From Sialis fuliginosa (lineage: Eukaryota; Arthropoda; Insecta; Megaloptera; Sialidae): a stretch of 64,000 nt of DNA. The stretch covers positions 1,118,501-1,182,500 of the forward strand of contig OY540822.1 in assembly GCA_961205875.1 (NCBI GenBank). Reading direction: 5' to 3'. Under the pieces are notes generated by a model. It did no database searches. It was not told the DNA's origin and saw nothing but the letters and a program-made list of their open reading frames with translations. The number at the start of each line of letters is the position of its first letter. The stretch's first letter is position 1. Made by a program: the position numbers and the translations under genes. Below are positions 57,367 to 64,000 of the stretch, piece by piece.

Positions 57367-58712
57367 CATTAGTGTGAAAAAGTACAAAAAAATGACCTTT
57401 TATGTTCTTTTAGTAAATCTATCGCTACTTTACAAATATTAATGGGAATATTAATGTTGCCAGGTGATTTTACAGCTTAATGTACCTCCAATAGCCCTGT
57501 AAATTTTTAAATTGATCCATCGAACCGTTTTTCCGGACCGATTGATCAAAGTTTTACAAAACAATTAAAGGAACATGTGTATTGTGTAACAGACTGGAAC
57601 ATAACATTGTTTAATCATCATCAAAATGTAGAAAACGATTTTCGATTTTTGATTTTATTTACAGTTTTGCATTAGTTACTTGTTAAATTTGAAATGGAGA
57701 AAAAAATTCCAAAAAATTAAAAAAATAATTTTTTTTTTAATTTTGAATTTTTTTTCAAAATTTTTAAAACATTTCAAGAAACAATACTGACTCATTTTTG
57801 ACTCGATTCGGCTTTTGCGTACCATAATTTTACTCATCTTGAATTAATTGCATTAATTAATTCTTTCGCAGCGGGAACCGTACGAAATTGTAAAATAATT
57901 TTGTCTCGCATGCTGGAATCGAATTAATACGCAAGCAAAATTTGATCAATCGGTCCGGAAAAACGGTTCGATGGATCAATTTAAAAATTTACAGGGCTAT
58001 TGGAGGTACATTAAGCTGTAAAATCACCTGGCAACATTAATATTCCCATCAATATTTGTAAAGTAGCGATAGATTTACTAAAAGAACATAAAAGGTCATT
58101 TTTTTGTACTTTTTCACACTAATGGTGAGGGTAAAAAAAAATTTTTTCTAATAAAGTCATGAAAGGGTCTTGTAGGAAATTTATTCAAGTTTTTAAAACT
58201 GCCCTTAAATTTACTGTTTAATCATTAGTTGCTGATATATTGATGATCGAAGACAAAAGAATCATTTTTCATTTAAAGGCAGATATCTCGGCGAAAAAAA
58301 ATTGAGAGAGACCAAAAAAAAGCAAATTAAAGCTGAATAAACAAGTTAACTGACCAATGCATTGGTTTAACTGATAAAAAATTTCCCAAGCCCGAGGACC
58401 CTTAAAAAAAATTTAAAAAATTTGAAAATTTTTGTGTCCCACTATTTCTTTTGATTGCGCGATATAACCGTAACTCAAAAAAAATTATGCTAAAAAATCT
58501 CAAAACTAGAAACTTGACACTTTAAAATGCTTTTTGTTTTATTTCGATACGACCATTTTTCACAAAGATACAGCACTTCAAAAAACACCCCAAAAAAATG
58601 TTTAAATTCTTGTTCCTTTAATTGTTTGGATGGATATAATAATTCGTTCAATTTAATTTAATTTTCATACGATCTATTATTATCAATTAACACTATTTAC
58701 AATATATCCGTA

Positions 58713-58877
58713 CAGTGCCGTAGCGAGCATAATTGGCGCCCGGGGCACGATACCTTTTTGGCACCCCTGAAAAACATAAAGTAATATAATATATAGAATA
58801 TCGTCGTTTTGGGGGCCATTTGGCGCCCCTTTGCGAGTAGCGCCCGGGGCATGATAGACCCCCTCGCTACGCCACTG
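58713..58877. mobile_element. hAT-type MITE (165 bp), copy B
   Basis: Same as 46192-46356. Flanks are TATCCGTA and TACCCGTA, one later substitution in the left duplication. Confidence 0.8.
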
Positions 58878-58974
58878 TACCCGTATGCATGTGTGTTAAC
58901 TTTCTAACCCAACTAACAAGTATTGTCAGATAATCTACATTGTAACAATAAGATAATCAATTGTTGTTTTACAG

Positions 58975-60036
58975 GAGGGAGAATTGGAAGTTAAACAAGA
59001 AAATCTGTCAGATACCGACATACAAAATGAGCAAAAAGCAAATGAAGATCTCACAATCAGTGAAGAAACAAATGAAAACAGTGATACATTTTTTAATTCA
59101 AGCAATAAAAATAAAACAGTCAACTGTAGGTCAAAAGTTACTAACCAGAATAAAAATTCAAAAACGTATAAATGTTATCTGTGCGTGAAATACTTTAAAT
59201 CAATGAATAATTTAATGCAACATTTATATATTCATATGGATATTCGACGTTTTAAATGTGACCAATGTGAATATAGTTGTAAACGAAAAGGTGATCTGAA
59301 GAAACATAAAGTAATACATTCTAGTGGGAGACCTTTTAAATGCAACCAGTGTGAATTTAGTTGCAAACAAAAAAGTAATTTGAATAAACATAAATTAACA
59401 CATTCTAATGAGCGACCTTTTAAATGCAACCAGTGTGAATTTAGTAGCAAACAAAAAAGTAATTTGAAGACACATAAATTAACACATTCTAATGAGCGAC
59501 CTTTTAAATGCAACCAGTGTGAATTTAGTTGCAATCGAAAAAGTAATTTGAATACACATAAATTAACACATTTTAATAAACAACCTTATAAATGCGAACA
59601 CTGTGAATATAGTTGTAAACGAAAAGGTGGTCTGAACAAACATAAAGTAATACATTCTATTGGGAGACCTTATAAATGCAACCAGTGTGAATATTGTTGT
59701 AAACGAAAACGTAGTTTAAATTTACATAAATTAACACATTCTATTGAGCGACCTTTTAAATGCAACCAGTGTGGATTTAGTTGCAATCAAAAAAGTAATT
59801 TGAATACACATAAATTAACACATTCTAATGAGCGATCATATAAATGCAAGCAGTGTGAATTTAGTTGCAATTTAAAAAGTAATTTGAAGACTCATAAATT
59901 AACACATTCTAATAAACAACCTTTTAAATGTGAACACTGTGAATATAGTTGTAGACAAATAAGTGATTTAATTAGACATAATATAAGTACCTTACATAGA
60001 TACCTTGAAGTAAGGTTGGATATTATTAAAATGTGA
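58975..60036 (+). CDS. C2H2 zinc-finger protein, duplicated terminal exon B (10 fingers)
   Basis: The acceptor TTGTTGTTTTACAG and the reading frame (EGELEVKQEN...) are identical to exon A, and the frame is open to TGA at 60036 (353 codons). The linker and first finger match exon A closely; ten C2H2 fingers follow, then the same tail ending LDIIKM. It is exactly 224 codons (eight 28-residue fingers) shorter than exon A. Finger 4 has CEFSS where most have CEFSC. No exon 1 precedes it in the copy, so translation requires splicing from 44769 (a 14.2-kb intron that skips exon A) or an unrecognised new start. Joined to exon 1 it would give 387 residues. The absence of stops or frameshifts argues against a decaying pseudogene, but expression is unproven. 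Confidence 0.75.
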   Translation, partial: EGELEVKQENLSDTDIQNEQKANEDLTISEETNENSDTFFNSSNKNKTVNCRSKVTNQNKNSKTYKCYLCVKYFKSMNNLMQHLYIHMDIRRFKCDQCEYSCKRKGDLKKHKVIHSSGRPFKCNQCEFSCKQKSNLNKHKLTHSNERPFKCNQCEFSSKQKSNLKTHKLTHSNERPFKCNQCEFSCNRKSNLNTHKLTHFNKQPYKCEHCEYSCKRKGGLNKHKVIHSIGRPYKCNQCEYCCKRKRSLNLHKLTHSIERPFKCNQCGFSCNQKSNLNTHKLTHSNERSYKCKQCEFSCNLKSNLKTHKLTHSNKQPFKCEHCEYSCRQISDLIRHNISTLHRYLEVRLDIIKM

Positions 60037-60128
60037 AGAAAGTGGGAAGGTTGGTAGGAAACGTAAGTCCAGGTGGAGGTGGAACAACGATGCGCATTAT
60101 CAACTAAACGGTGGAATGAAAAATGGAA

Positions 60129-61008
60129 TCTATATATATAAAGCTCAACGTGTCTCTGTCTGTCTGTCTGTTAGTGCGCTTATCACTCCAGAACCACTTA
60201 TCCGATTTACGTGTTGTTTTTTTTAATTCATAGGTACATTCTCTGGCCAGGTTATAGGCAGGCTATATTTTGTTACGTTAGGTAACATAACAACTAAGCT
60301 GTGACGAAAATAGTAAATCAAGTCGGAAAAAATTTTGCCGTCGGCGCGCTGTTTTGCAATACGCTGCCTAAACCGTTCAATATTGAACAAAATAATGTAT
60401 TAAAGAATTGTGTAGAATCAAAAGATCTACAATAAAGTCCGCGACACCATACATCTAACTTTTGTATTTAAGCCAAAATGACTGCTTTTATGTTACAAAG
60501 AAAATTAAAAATATTTGGGTTTTGTTTACGTGGACTTATGATCTGCAAAACATTAATCCTTATCGAAATAAATGATTTCATCGTCATAAGTACTTAATGT
60601 AGATATAATTTGCCCTTTACAGCATCCAATTTGGTCTTATAATTTAGAAAATATCGAAATATATGTATATACGGGAACATATTATTCGCGTGATGGCGAC
60701 CCATGTCTTGACGTGCAGCAAGTAGAGAGCGTGCCAACTAGACGCTGGGCAGAGGGAACAGGCCGGTATTCTTTTGATTGTCAATAGTTTATTTTGTTTT
60801 CAATAATTAACTTTTAAATTTAAATAGAACTAAAATTATTTTTACTTTTTGTTCTGATTCGCTTTTGTTAGGTAGGTAATATAACTGTTTTTTGGTTTTT
60901 ATTACAATAATAACTAATCGTGTTTGTACTTAATTCAACTATATATTTTTTAAATCCTAAACAATAATTCCATAGTCCACGCGAGTGAAGCCGTGCGGGC
61001 CCAGCTAG
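60129..61008 (+). mobile_element. Non-autonomous Helitron, copy B (880 bp)
   Basis: Counterpart of 48286-49163 with the same TCTATATATATAAAG start and CAGCTAG end. Confidence 0.85.
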
Positions 61009-61329
61009 TTAATGATAAAACAGCAATCGAAGATTGTAATGGTGCTGCTTAACATTGTCAAGTTAGTTACGGTGACATTCTCAATTGATGCACATATGAT
61101 TAAGTGTAGTTTGTTGAAAATGTATATATATATTCAAGAATATGTCATATCGTTTTCATATATTTATATGTTTAATCTTTAACTGGTATCGTGGAGGCCG
61201 GCCAACCTCCACAGGTAATGTTTTGAAATTTTTCTAAATTTAAAAATCTATGCATTGTACGCACCCACTATTTTAAGTAATCTCATTACGTTGCCACACG
61301 CGGCGGATGCCGGACGTTTGATGCTTTAA

Positions 61330-61484
61330 CCCTCCGTTGTGTGAATGTTTTTGTACCCTTCGTTGTGTGAAATGGCCTGGCCAGGCCACATATGAGAAAA
61401 GGCTATTAAAACGTGTTTTAGATAAAGAATATATACCTTTGAAAATCGAAATGGCCTGCGTAGGCCATTTCACACAACGGAGGG
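61330..61484. mobile_element. TTAA-type MITE (155 bp), copy B only
   Basis: Ends CCCTCCGTTGTGTGAA and its inverse, flanked by TTAA at 61326-61329 and 61485-61488. Copy A has TTTAACACC once, the empty site. CCC... ends with a TTAA target fit piggyBac-like elements. An internal subterminal repeat contains GAAATGGCCTG. The frames at 61273-61786 cross it and are not genes. Confidence 0.9.
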
Positions 61485-61872
61485 TTAACACCTTCAGGGA
61501 CGGAGGTACGTATGTGTTAAGAACCGACCGGGCCCTACGATACCAGTTGATTTTTTTTAAATTGTTAATTATAAATTTTGAAATTGATTATATTTTGTTG
61601 AAGGCACAAGGTAAATACATACATTTGTTTTTAATCGTAAATAAAAAAATTATAAAAATATACAATATACATACGTTTTTTAGAACACAATATTTTGGGT
61701 GGGGGAGGGTTTGTCCTCGATCCTCCCCCTACTACACCTCTGAAGAGACCCTAGCATACTTGTTTGTAAATTTAGAGTTCCAATAATGAAAACGACTAAT
61801 TGCGTGTTAATGTGAAAGTCACTACAATTTGCTTGGAATAAGTCTCAACTTACAAAATGTTAATATATCTTA

Positions 61873-62058
61873 CAGCAGCGGTGCGCAAGCTGTATTCATG
61901 TGAGGCCATGCGAGTTGCTATCATAGATCGAACACATTCGGATTTTGTCGTGTCTTCCGAAAGAGCAGTTCTCTGCCGTACTGACTGAGTCGAATGTGTC
62001 TGATCTAAACATAAACTGTCACTGGACTCACATGAATATAGCTCACGTACCGCCACTG
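61873..62058. mobile_element. hAT-type MITE (186 bp), copy B
   Basis: Same as 50400-50585, with exact ATATCTTA duplications at 61865-61872 and 62059-62066. Confidence 0.85.
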
Positions 62059-62087
62059 ATATCTTATTAATTAATATTTATTTACAG

Positions 62088-62317
62088 AAAGACCTTGTTA
62101 ACTTTTGTCTAAATAATCAACGTATCTGAGCAACATGAAGACAAGCATTGGACAAATGTAAGCAGTGCTAACTTCTAATGTCCGGGTGAAGGTGTTTGGT
62201 TCCCCGTTGTGTTGAGTTTTATCTGACAGATCCCACGTTAGATCTACGTCAAGTTTATGCAGACATTTATTTAACCCTGGCAGATTTCCTATACCTGTTA
62301 TAACGAAAGCTTTGAGT
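62088..62317 (+). other. Candidate exon pair of a second transcript, copy B (weak)
   Basis: An ATG at 62135 opens 23 nt to a GTAAGC donor (62158). Joining to 62230-62317 (after ATCTGACAG, before GTAAGT) gives 111 nt, 37 codons, open throughout and beginning MKTSIGQISHVRST. The second interval is 4 nt shorter than in copy A, which is what restores the frame. Downstream, 62683-62787 has a 34-codon open frame from an ATG (MNEYFIKETQTAHREVRSV...) that is frameshifted in copy A. No family recognised; could be fragments of an old gene. Confidence 0.25.
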
Positions 62318-62911
62318 GTAAGTAGTTGTAAGTTATTTAAACCATTTAGAATTTAATTTTTAGTGTTCAGAGCCAAACGAATCACCTCAGTGTCCATCCG
62401 TCTGTCACAGGTGATTTTATCTGAAACTGTTTGATGTAAAAATTTGAAATTTAGCAGTGAGATAGAGTGTGATGGCCCAATTGTAGACGTCAAGTACAAA
62501 AAGTAGAATTTTTATTTTGGAGGTTAATTTCAGGGGTTAAATTGGGAAATGGAAAAAAAATCAAGGGCATCGTGTAGGGTGTCAAATGAAGGCTTATTGA
62601 AGCACAAATTCAACAATAAATATGATGATTGTCTTTTACATTTTAGATAAATAATTAAATTTTCTACAATTTTAATCAAAAATGAATGAATATTTCATAA
62701 AAGAAACCCAAACAGCTCACAGGGAGGTTAGATCAGTTGCTGACGAGTTTTACGAAGAAATTTTGTACGGATCTGAAATCGCTGATTAGCCGTAAGTTTT
62801 TTATTTCCACATTTTTCTCAAAACGATATTTTGCACCTGGCGCTGGTGATTGCGCAAAAACTATTTGTCCAATTGATCTGTGTCTGGCTGGCGTGAAACA
62901 CTAGACGTTAT

Positions 62912-64000
62912 CATTGAGTAAAGAATAACAAGAGAAACAACGCAATGTATTTTGATGAAACGGGGACGATGTTCCAAGCTCTAGATGGCAGCACTCAAGC
63001 CATCTTACAATCGGAACTTGAACTAACTTATTATCCAAGATACAAAATTATCCGTCCCGTACCCCTCGCTTGACAGCTCGCTAAGCTTAAGCTCCGCCTT
63101 TACCCAAACCAGTTTAATGTATTTATTACTATTTTCTGTTCATGTTAATGTAAACATCGACGCTTAACTATTCACACGTTGTGACTTGTGATTCGTATTA
63201 TCATTTTATTTTTAACCTTCCGTCGGGCGCGACTGATATATTTGATACATTTCTAACATGAATAAGTATTTATATGTAATTGAAAAACGCTTAACTATTT
63301 CACACGTTGTGACTTGTGATTCGTATTATTATTTTATTTTTAACCTTCCGTCGGGCGCGACTGATATATTTGATACATTTCTAACATGAATAAGTATTTA
63401 TATGTAATTGAAAAAGTTATGTTAGTAGTTGGAAAATTTATTGGTATAATAAATGTATTATTAAAACTAAAATAATGAACAAACTCTTTTTTAGGGTTCC
63501 GAAGAAACCCTATTAATCTCACTTTGTCGTCCGTACGTCCGTCATTATCAGTCAAAGCAAAATATCTCGTTAACTATATAAGCGAATAACTTGTTTTTAC
63601 TGAACATGTAAAATAATGCCTTCTAGTAAAAGATGTACTTTGTTGAAAAAATAATTTTTCAGGGTTGATACTAAAGAGAAGCTAGGTAAACAAAATATTT
63701 TTTTTATATCAAGGCATGTGGCACGTTAAAATGTATAACCAAACCAGTGGAATTTCACGCTTTTTCTTATATTTTTTTTAAATCAAAAATTGCGCTAGCA
63801 GGGAGCTTTAAAGCAAATCAAAAAAAAAAAAATTGTATATCAAGACGTGTGGGATATCAAAATGTAGATTTCAATAAGTAAAATTTGACCCTATTTTTTT
63901 ATATATTTTTTTCTAACTCAAAAATAGCGCCAGCAGGAGGCTAAAAGCAGTTTTTAATTTTGTCCCCCCTCTACCTCGGTAACTACTGGTTCAAAAAATC
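62912..64000. other. Right-edge repeat-like sequence
   Basis: 62940-63120 is unique-looking and moderately G/C-rich without a clear frame. 63161-63413 is a tandem duplication. From 63490 a dispersed-repeat end with GGGTTCCGAAGAAACCC and CGTCCGTACGTCCGTC appears, followed by two related units near 63700-63950 (GTGTGGGATATCAAAATGTA). No gene. Confidence 0.5.
63161..63413 (+). repeat. 127-bp tandem duplication, two units
   Basis: CGCTTAACTATT(T)CACACG begins units at 63161 and 63288. Both contain TTAACCTTCCGTCGGGCGCG and differ at very few positions. Confidence 0.95.

Larger units (their letters stand above)
54969..58632. mobile_element. Family X palindromic element, full copy with nested Transib-type insertion
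   Basis: The left arm (54969-55483 continuing at 57372-57560) and the right arm (57948-58632) are reverse complements, each about 700 bp, around a loop of about 390 bp. Ends read CACTCATCCAAACAATTAAA and CATCCAAACAATTAAA. A left TA (54967-54968) suits a Tc1/mariner type; the right edge coincides with the start of segmental copy B and is clipped. Without the nested element it is about 1.78 kb. No transposase is visible. Confidence 0.75.
58634..62911 (+). repeat. Segmental duplication, copy B
   Basis: Direct repeat of 46113-51472. It begins within intron 1 of the zinc-finger gene, so exon 1 is not duplicated. It has a 10-finger exon, lacks the Mutator-type insertion, and has a TTAA MITE at 61330-61484 that copy A lacks. 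Confidence 0.95.

Noticed and set aside
58975..60036. Exon B as a processed retrocopy
   Set aside because: It carries the intronic acceptor, an upstream intronic MITE and kilobases of downstream non-coding sequence, so it was copied as DNA.
1..64000. tRNA, rRNA or snRNA genes
   Set aside because: I saw no A/B-box tRNA-like cloverleaf or rRNA-like stretch while reading, but a dedicated covariance search was not possible.

Overview
This window is AT-rich nuclear DNA of a eukaryote, most likely an insect. The reasons are a short GT-AG intron, a C2H2 zinc-finger gene with an acidic, KQE-containing N-terminus, Helitrons beginning TCTATATA and ending CTAG, Penelope-like, hAT-, Transib-, Mutator- and TTAA-type elements, and no sign of bacterial gene organisation. 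I cannot name the order or species from sequence alone. The only convincing host gene is the zinc-finger gene at 44.7-48.2 kb with its duplicated terminal exon at 59-60 kb. Nearly everything else is nested repeats, and most short open frames are chance.

Layout. 1-14501 and 19624-26453 are two arms of a large inverted duplication. The arms share about 6.85 kb of collinear sequence and are separated by about 5.1 kb. The left arm carries extra material that the right arm lacks: a 162-bp tandem array plus a direct duplication of its flank (about 3.1-7.2 kb), a 1.7-kb block (7.4-9.1 kb) and a 1.85-kb terminal-inverted-repeat transposon inside a solo LTR (11820-13667). A third, partial, rearranged copy follows at 26.7-28.4 kb. 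28.4-44 kb is a transposon mosaic with hAT-type, TA-target foldback and Helitron elements, the last with an internal 134-bp array. One orphan exon-like stretch (33388-33443) lies in it.

Zinc-finger locus. Exon 1 (44668-44769) splices in phase 0 to a terminal exon (46454-48187, 18 fingers). That exon sits in a 5.4-kb segment (46113-51472) which is duplicated in direct orientation at 58634-62911. The second copy carries an intact terminal exon with the same acceptor (58975-60036, 10 fingers) but no exon 1, so one promoter and first exon could feed two different DNA-binding arrays. Insertions present in only one copy of the duplication (a Mutator-type element with a 9-bp target duplication, and a TTAA-type MITE) are dated by the empty site in the other copy.

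Between the copies (51.5-58.6 kb) lie a head-to-head pair of Penelope-like retroelement fragments bounded by a 13-bp target duplication, a hAT-like element, and a palindromic element interrupted by a 1.88-kb Transib-type element with CACTATG ends and a 5-bp target duplication. The right edge (62.9-64 kb) is repeat-like sequence with one 127-bp tandem duplication.
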